Shown here: piece after piece, positions 11,901 to 25,235 of the stretch
Position numbering within the stretch: the stretch's first letter is position 1
How the letters are laid out: each line of letters begins with the position of its first letter
Origin: Strongylocentrotus droebachiensis
Taxonomy: Eukaryota; Echinodermata; Echinoidea; Camarodonta; Strongylocentrotidae
Reading direction: 5' to 3'
NCBI GenBank assembly: GCA_035222895.1
Contig: JAVYIG010000907.1
Coordinates: 1 to 64,000, forward strand
Length of the DNA stretch: 64,000 nucleotides
Translations under genes and position numbers: made by a program
The notes under the pieces: model-generated
Databases searched by the model: none
What the model was told of the DNA's origin: nothing
The model's input: only the letters and a program-made list of their open reading frames with translations

Positions 11901-14900
11901 TCAAATCAAAGCTGATTATATTGGAATTACTGCTCAGACAATCTGGGACAGTAATTAAAGCTGTCTTAATATGAGCGTGGGAATGTCGTTCAGGGGTGGA
12001 TTCAGGATTCTTTGATAAGAGGGGGAGGGGGAGTAGGTGTTCACAATTCCGAAAATTTGGTTTCAATTTGTGAAAAAGAGTATACTATAAGGCAATAAGG
12101 AGGAACGTGCTTTGAAAAGAGATGGGGGTGGGGGCTAGTCGTGCTGCCACCCTTACTCTGCCATGGATGTTATCATAGTTTTTTGTATGTCTTTTATGTT
12201 TACAAGTATTCCCCCAAGATATATGTCATTATATTTGTTCACAATCTCATTTTCTATCTGGTTTAAGTGATTGAGCAATTGTAGTATAATCTGCCTCCCG
12301 CGTGCTCAGATTAGGCACTAATAAAAAGTGGTCTACGTCAGAGAGTCAAGGATCATTTTGGCAATCACAATCTATGATCAGATAAGCTGAAACAATGAAT
12401 CGCATCAAGGCATATAAAATGTGAAGCGATAATGTAGAGGTGACGTTCTCAAGTGGATAAGTCGCTGGACTGTCAATCACACGGTTCGCGGTTCGAGTCC
12501 CGTTGCGGCACTAATTTCCTTTTCCAAGATAGGGCACTCGCTCCGGCAACAATCGCTCTGTGGTAAATACCCTACACTAGCCGAATTCTTAACTTCAACC
12601 TGGACCAAACACTAGACCTAAACCTACGACTATCCCTAAACCGAACCTGAAACCCAATCACAACCCTAACCCTGTCATCTTTCATTAGATAATATAGAGA
12701 TATCGACTGCTTTGAGAGGCCTGGCTGTTTTATAGACTCTCGGGAACTTGCACATCTTGGTCATGGCAAGATGTGCGCATGTTCCCTTGAGCCTATAAAA
12801 CAGCCAGGCCTCGAATATTAAAGCAGTCGATATGTCTTTTATATGCCGAATTGAAACAAAAATCTACCAAGAATTCTTACCTTATCCTTTTATAGAGTAA
12901 AGATTGGTAAAAACATCACGGAAAATCTGAGAAACTGTCTGTTTTTTTTCGCTGGAAAAATTACTGAAAGTTTCAATCATTTGGGAATCGCAGACTTGAC
13001 CAAAGGCACTCTATGATTTTCCGCGCTCGTACAAAGAAAATTTTATCACGTAAACCAATGGGGATCTGAGCACAATTGATTTATGCGGCCTGTTACCGGG
13101 CAAGGGAAATCTTTAAAAAGACTATTGACTGGTAGGCGGGTATGAGGGGAATGGCCAAAATCACGACTTCAATTTAGGCCAATCAGATGGCTAGATTTCT
13201 AAAGAGAGTTATATAAAGGTAGTTATGACAGTGAAATTATAAATTCAGTCACTTACTTTTCTTTTGATGACTCTACTCATAGCATGTGTAATGATGTGAT
13301 ATACCCGATATGTCTTGACAAACATAGATCCGAATGCCATGGAGAATCCGACCGCTAGGAAAGATGTGCGGATCTGAAATAAAAAGCAAGACTTTGTATA
13401 TTGTAAACAAGAACATTAACAATAACAATTGATATAACATCGTGTGATGTTGAATGTTATTGGTGATTGTGTTACACATAAGACATTTGACAGATTGGAA
13501 ACTTTCTTTATCATTGTCTTTAAATTTGGTCCAACACTGGTACTCAACTGGAAGAAGAAGAATATGTTTATATGGATTAAGTTACACCATGATCTTGAAT
13601 ATTAAATTTCTATTTCTTCATAAAATTTCTCATAAATTGTCTTCCTATCCTACACCGCAGATCAACCAATGCCACAGCTGTAATAGGTCATCAACTTGAC
13701 TTAAAATCCAGGTTTGCGGATCTTGCTGGCATGCCTATGTCCTTGAAAAGGTATTTCATCTCCAGTTGCCTCTCTCAACACAGGTGTAGAACATGGGTAA
13801 CTGAATGGCACTAAAAAGTTCCTTGAATGCGGGAGACAGTCGCACAGTCATGCAATTACAAACAGTTGACCATCTTGACAAAGGCAAGCTTGCAAGACTG
13901 AAGCGTCTGAAACAGGCAAATCGACACTGCATGCGTGGCGCCAACTTCCTATGACTTCTGTATCATAATTGTTCTGATTATGCGTTGATATTCGTGCATT
14001 TTTCTTCTCAATTTTTAAAGATAAAGACCAGTTATGGTAATGCGATTGAATTGTGAAAAAAACGTTGTGGAATTGATCAGAAAAGTTTGATCATCTAGCA
14101 TATGAGTATTGGTGTGTACTGCAAGGTTCTGGAATCATCCAAATGATAGGAAATTGGCCCAGTCTTGGTAAAGTTACAAGCACTGTACACTGAAAGACGT
14201 TTATGGGACTATCCGTCACGTGCGTGCACGTGCGTTATATCTATAAGGTCCAAATAGATATAATAATTGACCGAATATATCAATTAGTAGGCCGTTTCTC
14301 GGCAAAATTTGTATCATCAAGTATTATTCAAAACTTATTATTTCATCTGATTGGTAATAAGAGCCTCTATTTCATTTAAAAAAAAAGGGGGGGGGGGGTT
14401 CCAAAACTGGTCTTTACCTTTAAAGATTTTGTCTACTGTCGGAAAAATTTGAAAATCTACAAACAAAACAGATGGGAAATTTTAGTCATCATTGTCTGTA
14501 ATATTAATTTGGTCCAACATCGTCTATTCGAAACATGCTTTAAATGGTGTAGGGACACACATGAGAGATATGGTACACGTGATACATACCGTGCAGAGAG
14601 GAGCGAAAACAACATCCGAGACTTTATCCCCGTCTAGACCCATCATAAGAATGGCTGAGTAGACCGCGATACAACCTACCACCAGAATGTTGTTAAGGTT
14701 GGGGCTCGAAAGTTTGATGTACCTGAAACCGAGTCAATAAAACAGAATAAAATTATATGAGAATGGAAAAGTATTGAAAAGAGGATGATCTTATATTAAT
14801 GGGGACGGCTGCAGACACTATTCTTTCACATATTTTGCATGCATGCAACCCGATAAAATGTATTCCTATACTCTACTCCCTCTTTCGATTTAAAAATAAT

Positions 14901-17900
14901 GACAGCGTCGTCAAAAAGAGGTGTGACATAATCGAATTTTGATGTTATTTGAATATGTATTTTTTCCATTCATTTAAAAAACGAAGAAAGCAGTATGAAA
15001 TAATATTGGAGAAAAGAAATAAAAGACACAGAAAAATATTTACAGACATAACAGAGGAGCATGGTTCGTACAATTGTCTAGAATCACATCCGAGTCAACC
15101 ACCCTATGTGCTTCATCTGTTTGGTTCAAACAGATCGTCAGCTGCTCTGCAAGGAAGGAAGTCGTAAGACCTTTGTATTGTCAATAATAGCCTTCTTGTG
15201 TACATCCCAAGAGATACACTTTATGGGGAGAGTTTCACAAAGACTAAGATCAACTTTAAGTTGGACTTAACTATGGCAGACCATTCATGTCACCGTTTGC
15301 TCTCACCGCTTACTGACATTGGTCATAAATCTACAGAGCATAAATTGTTTGATAATTCATTATTGAAGGAAAAAATATTATCTAAATATCATAATGATGA
15401 GAGCAAACAGTGGCATGAACGGCCTGTCATAGTTAAGTCCAACTAAAAGTCGATCTTAGTCTTTGTGAAACACTCCCCAGGACATGTAATCGTGTGCATT
15501 GATCATCACTTGGGATCATGTGAATATCATAAATGCGGTCACCACTGTCTCAAGTGTACCCAGTGTTTTTGAGTTATCCGTCTGACGATGAATGCGATAA
15601 GGAACCTACTTTGTTTTCCTGTACTTGATGTTGAATGTTAGGAAGAGGAAAGCGAGGAGGATCCCGAAGACGGTCAGGACGGAGATCGACAGGAAAGCAG
15701 CAGAGTTGATCCGGATAGGCTTGTCGAGAACGATCAGCTGGTCGATTGGTATAAAACCACCTTTTAAAGCCAACAAGATAAATAAAGATAGTAGTCAATT
15801 GCATATGTACGGTGATCATGATGCTCATTGTAAGTTAAAGATAAAGTTGAGTTCTGGTCATGCGATTGCATTGTGAAAGAAACGGTGTGGAAGCGATCAG
15901 AAAAGGTTGATCATCTAGCATAATTATAAGTATTGGTATGTACTGCAAGGTTCTGGAATCATCAAAATGATAAGAAATTTGGCCCAGTCTAGGTAAACTT
16001 ACAAGCACTGTACACATAAAGATGTATATGGGGCTACACGAACATGTGGAATAAAAATCCGTCTTTTATGATGTTACATGCCATATTTAGAATATTAAGG
16101 CAATTGAAGAGTTATGCTTTCCAGGGAACATTTTTTGTCTGATGTTCTTCCACACTTGCATAATACAATGGAAACGCTCACAAATTATTTGTCAGCTCTT
16201 CCCAGAACTCAACCTTCTCTTTAAAGCAATAGAATTTACCTATGAGAACAGGATCGCAAAGATTCTTGACGAATCAAACTAAGGCAATGTCAAAAGCTCC
16301 GTACATAACCTCGTAAAATAATTCTGCGAACATTACAATGAGATAATCTGAACATGATTTCTAATAGGAATATAAATGACTTATGGAAGTTCCCAACAGT
16401 TGATTTCTTGATGGTTAATGCGATCGTGTTTGTATGAAATACGGAGAATTATTTTGATCACCTCTACTAGAAAAGAATTTTTGGGTTCTCCGATTTGCAC
16501 TTACCCACTCAAAGAAAGAAAAAGAAAGAGAGATAGACAGGAGGAAAAAAGGTTAAAAAAAGGAAAAGAAACGCAATATCTGCACCAATTTTCATGAAAC
16601 AGTACTTCAGGGGAGTGTTTCACAAAGACTAAGATCGATTTTAAGTTGGACTTAACTACGGCAGGCCGCTAATGCCACTGTTTTTTTCTCTCACCATTAT
16701 GATCTTTAGATAATATTTTTTTCCTTAAATAATGAATTATAACAAAAATGTAAATTTCTGTAGATTTGTGACAATGATTTGTACGGCCCTTGGAGAGACC
16801 AATGTCAGTATGGTGAGAGCAAACAGTGGCATGAACCGCCTGCCATATTTAATTCTAACTTAAAGTCGATCTTAGTCCTTGTGAAACACTCCCTTGGATT
16901 TATCTGCACTATCTTTAGAAGATGTGAAATCACTCCAACCCCCTTATATCAACTGACCTTGTCCCCGAAATTTACTTTACCAGATCTATGCAACCTTGCC
17001 AGACCCTATCACAATTTGATAATTCACTCTCGAACACTTCTCACAAAATAGAATTACACTCCTTGTATTTTAAACTGACCCATGTGCCAAAAATGCATTC
17101 AATAAAGAAAGATACACATTTTCTATCTCTATCAAAACGGACTCGTGTCCTAAAACACTATTCAACAAAGCCAATACCTGTAAGGAAATTCTACTTCTAT
17201 CACTATAAATTGTTTATTGACCTCTTGCTCCCTGTATCAAAATACATTCAATCAATATCTAAATAACTCCATCTCATTTCTGGTCCCCTATATGTAACCC
17301 GAAACGCACTTCATCAGAGCCTATCCAATAATCCCACTTCCATCGACATTGACCTCTTGACTCAGAATAGATTTGATCAAGAAATATACAGTCGAAAAGT
17401 GACCCGATTCCGAAATAGAATTATCTAGGAACTGTCCAATCGCGGACCAAGGGTTTTTATTTTGTTGGGGGGGGGGGGGGGGGCGGGAGAGACTTATATG
17501 TGCCTGCTCCGACATTGCTAGGCGACATTTCCTTTTAAATACAGGGCTAGGGATTGGAATGTAATTGGGTTTTAGTTTATAAATATGTTTCAGGTTACAG
17601 GAGTAGTGCTGCTTGGTTCAGGGTAGAAACAATTTATACTTATTAACGAGAGGTTGCCCGCGGAGAAACTGTCACTGGTATATGTATCGAACAACTGCAA
17701 TGTGATTTACTCATTGACAAGGGGGGTACGTGCCCCTTATACCCCTCCACCACTTCTACCTAATCATTCTCACTTTAACCTCATAAAAATAAATGTTTCA
17801 TCCATTCCTGAGACATGATGGATGCATATTTTTGCTTCCTATTCGCTCTCTAATCAATTTCCGAAATCGCCGAGGTACCTAGCGCGGCGTCGTCAGATGT

Positions 17901-20211
17901 ACGCCGGGTGACTTCGGCCTGGATTTGGGCGCTATTTGATACACCCCGCTTCATGAATGAGCACAAATTGCTCCATTCTTCACCCGGTTTTGTCACACAG
18001 ATAAAACGGTTTCCCGGTGATTTGAGCAAGGACGTGTAAGCACTGGTGGTATCCCCTTACGTTTTGTGATCGGGTTGGATTCTCATCACCCACGGATACA
18101 TCCATGTTCTATTTCTTTCAATCATGGTTTTCAAAGTAACATTTTGGAAGGTGATCAGGAGATGGGGCAAAGTGCCCCTTCACGGATATTTTTAGCTTGA
18201 AAATAGGGCTTGCAAGATTTTAGTCTCAATTATCATGGTTATTTGACCTAATAACCATCAGAAAGCGCGATCGTTTATAACACAACTCGACACTTTCCCC
18301 CTTAAATTAAGTCTTCTCGAACCCGTTGAATTTGAAATAATATCGAAAGCGAAAATGACAAGGACACCTCGATACTAAAAAAAGACAAAATCACTTGTGG
18401 GCACTAGTTGATGGGCATTACAAGAGAAGACAATTAGAAAACTATAAAAAGTGAAATGATATATAAAATCAACGTGACAGAAAGAAAACGAAAGATAGCT
18501 GAGATAAAAGGAAAACGTGACGATGATAATTCGTGTGTAAGTTTCTTGCTATGTCTATTCTCATAAATCTTTCTCCGGAGCAATGTTTTTCCTACCTCCT
18601 AAACGGCACTCGGATATAACGAATATAAAGCTCTAATTTGTTTTGCAACTCGAAAATAAATTGAACGTAATATGTAACTCGATGAAGATTAATGGTGTAT
18701 CGGTTCGCCTTTGAGAGAAAAAGAAATGGGAAGATATCATATAGTTCGTACAAAGAATTTTAGCCGCCGCAGGGGAAAGACGGATGTTTTTCTTCAATCG
18801 TTAATGATTCTAGAAATTTTGGGAAATATTGAGTGACGATTGTTGATGTGATTTGTAACAACTGTTATCGACGTACAGTGTTGACTCTTTCTCATACAAC
18901 ATCATATTCTCGATTCAGTACATACAACAGCGAGCGTTTGTGAATAACATCACATGTTCACTAAAAATAAAGCATATTTTGGGTCAACATACAAAGTAAG
19001 ATTTGGGCAATTTACGTTAGAATCTAAATAGTTCTACAACTGATTAAAAAAAAAAGATTTCAGTTGATACGGATAAGATTTTAGCGATTCTAAAGGATGA
19101 CAAAGTCTTTTTCTTCGAAATAATCGAGTGACAAACACTACCTGTTTAACAAAATAGTGAACTTGACTTGGTCTTATCCTTGGCAATGCAATTATGCCTT
19201 CCAACTTAGGCATGTTCAGTGTTCTTCCAAAAATTACTTTGAATTTGAATTTGAATTTATTAACAACAACACATCACAATAATGACAGTACATATGAACA
19301 ATCATACAATGCAAACAAAATAATAATACTGATACATGTATACATAACATAAGAGTAATGTCGATTGAACAGTAATTGTTTTAAAACGATATTTTTTAGA
19401 CATACATCTGCATATTATTCAATGTACAAAAGATATATACTTAAATATGTATATCACTATGTTTAGGTGAAGTTGTTAATGGGAACTAGAAGTTAGCACA
19501 AGTGCTAGTCGAGCCTAGTTCCATTCTTTGGCAAGTTTTTTTTCTGTTAATTTGTTTTTACATATGAATGTAAAACTTGTTTTTTTTGTATTTACATATA
19601 TACAGCAAAATAATACAATATCATGTAACTTTTTTTCTTTACTAAAATGAAAAAATAAAAATAAAAAAGCTTAAGCGTTAAAGCATTATAATGAAAGAAA
19701 ACAAATCTTGAAGAAATAAAATCATCAATGTGTTCATAAAAATGAAAAGGATGTATTAATAAAAATAATCATACACAGTCATGTACGTACATGCACAAAT
19801 CCTGTAAAAGCTTAAGGCCGATATAAGTGTATACATATATAAAAGGAAGACAAGTAATATAAAAGGAAAAAACGAAGGGGGTGGGATTGAGCCCATGTCA
19901 TTTACATAGAAGGTAGGTGGAAAGATGTCTCCGAAAAGATAACCTTGATGTTTTTAATCTAATCTACTTAATTACTAACATTTCAGGATCACACTATTCA
20001 TCAATCTCTTTTCAATTTTTTTAAAAAGTAGGCCTATATATTATAGCCACGGAATGTAAATTCGTGTATTCGTGTATTCAGAGGCGTAGCATTAGCGTGG
20101 CATTGGAACTACAACTTTTTTTACAAGGTCGATAGAGGAAAGATTCGGGGCGTTGTAGCTCCTATCAAACCCTCAAAGCGGAACGGAAAATAAATGTCTT
20201 CTCTCTTGGTA

Positions 20212-20243
<32 letters not shown>

Positions 20244-23200
20244 CCGCCCCCCCCCCCCCTCTCTCTCTCCTTTTCCCTTTCCATCTGTCTGTCTGTCTCT
20301 CTATCTACCTCCATCTGCATGTCTGTTTCTCTCTCACTTACTTTACTCTCTCCAATCATTAATTTGTCCTGATCATTAAGCCACCGAAACTAATACAATA
20401 AGTTCCTGATAATCTCAAATTTGCGATATCACACTGACGTATAAACGTAATGAAGCCTTTTCCGAACTGATTGCCCACTTTTAGACCCCCTCCCTCCATC
20501 TCTCTCCCTGAATGCCTTCACTACGATTCGGCTACGCCTTGGTAAAAGTGCAAGTCATCCCCTGGAGAATCCGCGTTCAGAAAGGATAAAGAAAAGTGGA
20601 AGTAAAATCATACTCAAACATATTCTCTCGCGGCGTGTTTCATTACGGTAATAGTATGCCACGTGTACTTTTATTCTCATCCCGTATACGAGCTGAAAAT
20701 ACGCCACTGCAAGTGGATACGATCAGAAAAGAAATAAGAGCGATTGGAATTACGTCCATCAGCAAAATGTCAGACGACGGGAAGACAGGCTATCTAATGA
20801 GCCACATTACATGGTATTGTTTCCCAGAAATGATACTTGTTCATAATATGAGACCGGTAGGGCATCTCCAGGCTTGTTCGCGTGGGTAGCAATCATATCC
20901 TGGATACGTTAGCAATTACGAGCTGTCCGAAATCTTAGTCATTTCCATTGGTTAGAGTAATAAGAAAGGGGCTGGGTATATTTTACTTGAAAATAATATG
21001 TTAAACGTGTGGCTGTGCGAATGACGCCGTTGAAAAGCGACCCTCGTTTCATGACAACTATAATTATGAGCAACGTTCGTTTCGTGTAATAAGTACCCTG
21101 CGTATCATTTTGTTCTACCATAATCGATGTTGCCATTCCATTATTAAGCTATAGACACAAACTTGTCTCCATTTTCAAACTGTCTACTTTGATTTGTTTC
21201 GAGAAGGCAATTTCTATGCAATATAATACGAGGTAATCCAACCACTGCCAATCCTGGTTGGTCAAAGTATTATGCATCTAATGACAGTATCAAGCAGATC
21301 GATTATAATTACATGGAGTGATATTACAATGCCTTTATTAGGGTTATTGTCTCAGTCTACCTATCTGTATTACAACGGACGTATAAGTCTTGGGTTTAAT
21401 AACGCAAGGGATATGCTGTTTGCATGTAATTACATCTCTGTAATACTCCTTTTTTTTTGTTTCCTTAGTTCTCTTGTGAGTTTTTAGTGACTTTATTTTC
21501 AATCCGGAAATGGTTGGTTTGTTAACGATATGACATTAAGCTGATTAAGGAAGATGAATGGTGATCTTGTGTATATGAAAGACAGTTTGAAAAAGAGCAG
21601 ATATACAGAGCGAGATCGAGAGGGAAAATTCCATCAATCGAGAGAGGGAGAGGGTGAGTGAGAGAAAGAGAGATGGGGATGCGGGGAAATAGTTCAGAAA
21701 AAGATAGAAATAGAGATAAAGAGAGACAGGGAGAAAGAGAGAGAAGGAGAGAGAGAGAAAGGGAGAGAGACGGAGAGAGATAGAGAGCGGAGGTTGGAGG
21801 CGAGTATAAATTGTGAAAGAGAAAGATTGAGAGTGAGGGAAGAGACAGGGAGAGTTAGAGATAAAGAGTGGGAGCGTGAAATAGTAAAAGGAAACAAGAG
21901 AGATGAAGAGAGATAGTGATAAAAAGTGAAGTAGAAAAGAGACTGAATGAGAAAGAGAAAGAAAAAAAGCGAGGGGAGTGTTATTCTGATATACGAAAAA
22001 GAAAAAACAGTCAACAGAGAGAGAATCAATATTTCATGTAAACATGGCTACCATTTTATATTGAGATAATTTTTTTCACAAAGGAAATGTTCGAATGCAA
22101 TTTGATTTTATTGCACTCAAACAACATATATCACTGTATATATGTTTTCTATTTGTAGTAAACGTTCCTCTATTGAAAATGCTCGAAACAATACAATCAA
22201 ACTGCGCTGGATGGCTACGGTAATAATGAAACGACACTGACACGAAGGAGACATTTTATTGGAGTTTGCGGGGTGAATGACTTTCTCTCTCTTGCTTAAA
22301 AAGAACATCTATTTCAACATGTTTGGCGCAGCATCACAGTATGCTTAAGTCCATAAGAAAAATGAGGCCACCTGTCGGAGCCCCTTTGAATTATACGAAC
22401 AAGATGAAGATGAAAGACTCATGTTGGAAGAACAAAATAAACAAGCTTACATTTGAGATATTAGGTGTTACAACATCGCTGGAATTTTCTTTTTCATCGC
22501 TCTATTCTCATTCAGGTCGTTGACCATTTACAGTTTCTGTGGTTTCAAATTTAGCGTGATAAACATGACTTTATTTGTCATGCAGAACTATTTTTGGCAC
22601 TAATGTGAAGCTCGCTCTTTCTCTGTCGGTATATATGAAATCAAATATTGTGCATTTCTGTGATTTAAATTTATATTATATTTCCTTAGATGCTGCTTTG
22701 CGCATGATGGATTTACAAGTTGATGCACGATATATGATTTATACCTTATCGTATTTATCATATTTCTATAGAATCTAATCAAACTGCGCAAGCTTCTTCT
22801 TTATTTACTTTAAGTAATTTCGATGATTAAAATAGGCGATGGATGGATGGATAAGGGAAAATGGTATGATATTGCTAAAACATGGTGTTATGACTATGCA
22901 AATTATTGAATTTGAATTTGTTAATTTTAAGACATGACGTGTTGAAGATCGAGCTAATAAACCACGAATCAAAGGTAACGAATCATCCGATTTCGTCTTG
23001 ATTTTTTAATTTATTAATTTTATTCTAATTCGTTGTAGGGGATTATGGGATTTAATTGCCCTGACCCAACAATGGCACTTGGCAAGTGCCCCTGTGCCCC
23101 ACATCCCTTCGTAGCTATCCCATTGTACGTCACTTTTCTGGAAAACATGATTCTAGAATGGTTTAACTCACCGGCCCAGTGAATTGGCACAGTCCCCTCC

Positions 23201-25198
23201 GTCTCAAAGTCTAACAGCTCACTCTCTGGGAAATACAAAGCAACCCGTTTTAATTCACCACCTGAAAAAGAGCAAGATGTATGCATTATTGTCAATCATA
23301 ATAAAACAACCTTGTGGAACGCACAATGTATGTAAAATTATGTGGAAAATCACGAGTGTTTTTATGAAAAGTTCATTACCTTGATTTTGGCGGAATGTGG
23401 TGATACCAAATCGATCTGGACCAGCGAACGAAACAGGACCCTGTAAGTAGGTGAACATAATTAAATAAGAAACTTTATTATTTAGGTTATGTATTTGGTA
23501 TCTATCTATTTCATGAAATATTTCTTGTTTAATTGTAACTAATTAACAATGGCTAGTGGTCCTAATAATTGTAGCATACAATTTCTGACTATGCCATGGA
23601 TTAGACCTTATCCCCAGTGATCTCTAGATTTAAGAGAGAATGCCGCCAACATGGATAATCGGTGCCTCCCGGATGTTGAGAAGGACAAAAAAAAAAAGAA
23701 GTTGTATGAGAATTGCGGTTCTAGGACAATTACCCCCTGGGCATTCACCCCCCGGAAAACTACCCCCCAAGGACAATTACCCCCCGGAAAATTACCCCCC
23801 GAGGACAATTACCCCCCAAGGACAATTACCCCCCCGGAAAATTACCCCCCGGAAAATTACCCCCCGAGGACAATTACCCCCCAAGGACAATTACCCCCCG
23901 GAAAATTACCCCCCGGAGAATTACCCCCCCGAGGACAACTACCCCCCAGGACAATTACCCCCCAAGGACAATTACCCCCCGGAAAACTACCCCCCGAAGA
24001 CAATAACCCCCCGAGGACAATTACCCCCCGAGGACAATTACCCCCCGGAAAACTACCCCCCGAGGACAATTACCCCCGAGGACAACTACCCCCTGAGGAC
24101 AACTACCCCCGAGAACCCCCGAAGGACAATTAGCCCCCGGAAAACTACCCCCCCCCCCCCCGAGGACAACTACCCCCCTTGGAAAATTACCCGCCGAGGA
24201 CAATTACCCGCCCCGAGGACAACTACCCCCACCCCCGGCCTATGAGGACAATCAGGATTCAATAGCAAAAGACGATCTGACACATTGAGAGATGTTGTGA
24301 AGGCTACGAGCCCATACAATCCCGTGCATGAACCCACATTCGTTCAAATACTTACGCGTGATCATCCTCATTACTACACATTTTCCTTTAACTATAATGT
24401 ATGCAACACCTGGTAGTTTTAGGGAATTGTTCAGCGCGTCTCAAAATGCATAAAAATACATTTCTCTTGAGCAGCGTTATTTCAACTTTTTGTTAGACAC
24501 AGTGCCCTCTTAAATGAAAACTATTTATTTTGCATCACTCTGGCACTCGTCAAGTGCTATGTACACACGTATGGGCACATTTGATTCTTGATTTATCGAA
24601 CGAGCAAGAAAAAAAAGGACAAGATTTTTTCAAAATGGTAAAACATAATGATGTAATCAACACACTAGAAAATATTTAAGATACTGTGTCCGGGCACCTC
24701 GCCGCCGAATGTACACGAATATAAAGTGATATATTCGGTCATGACCTTGATACACGAATATGAGGATATTCGGGCCTCTCGTTGCCTTGATTTATCATGT
24801 TTATAAATATAATGAGAGTGTGGTAACAATTTAATTTCGAAATAAAAGATATATATTCGCAAAATATTGTCAGCGAGCGAGGAAGAAAGACATTTTATAA
24901 TTTTTGTTACATTTTTTTTTCTCATAAAAATAAATACTCTTACCGTTTCTGATATTTTTTTCCTCACAAAATCAACGTTTTCCAAAGAAATGTTGTTATG
25001 TAACTAACATTCTCTTGCGGCACCCTAGTTGAAAAACGCTGCTCTGGAATTACAAAATCATTGAGATGAATGTACCAGAGAGCGGATACTTATTTTTAAT
25101 ATGGCACCGTGCATACCATATATTTAACTTGACTGCAATTTTTATTTCAAAATAAATTACAGTACAAGAAAACATATTTTAGTTCACCATGACAACAG

Positions 25199-25235
<37 letters not shown>

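Noticed and set aside
12436..12516. tRNA gene call
   Set aside because: A and B boxes are present but acceptor and D stems pair poorly, and a related head at 27786 has a SINE-type body and tail.
23640..24245. Open frame of about 200 codons rich in Pro, Tyr and Asn
   Set aside because: It is the translation of the 16-17-bp minisatellite. Two frames stay open simply because the unit has no stops in them, and the reverse array behaves the same.
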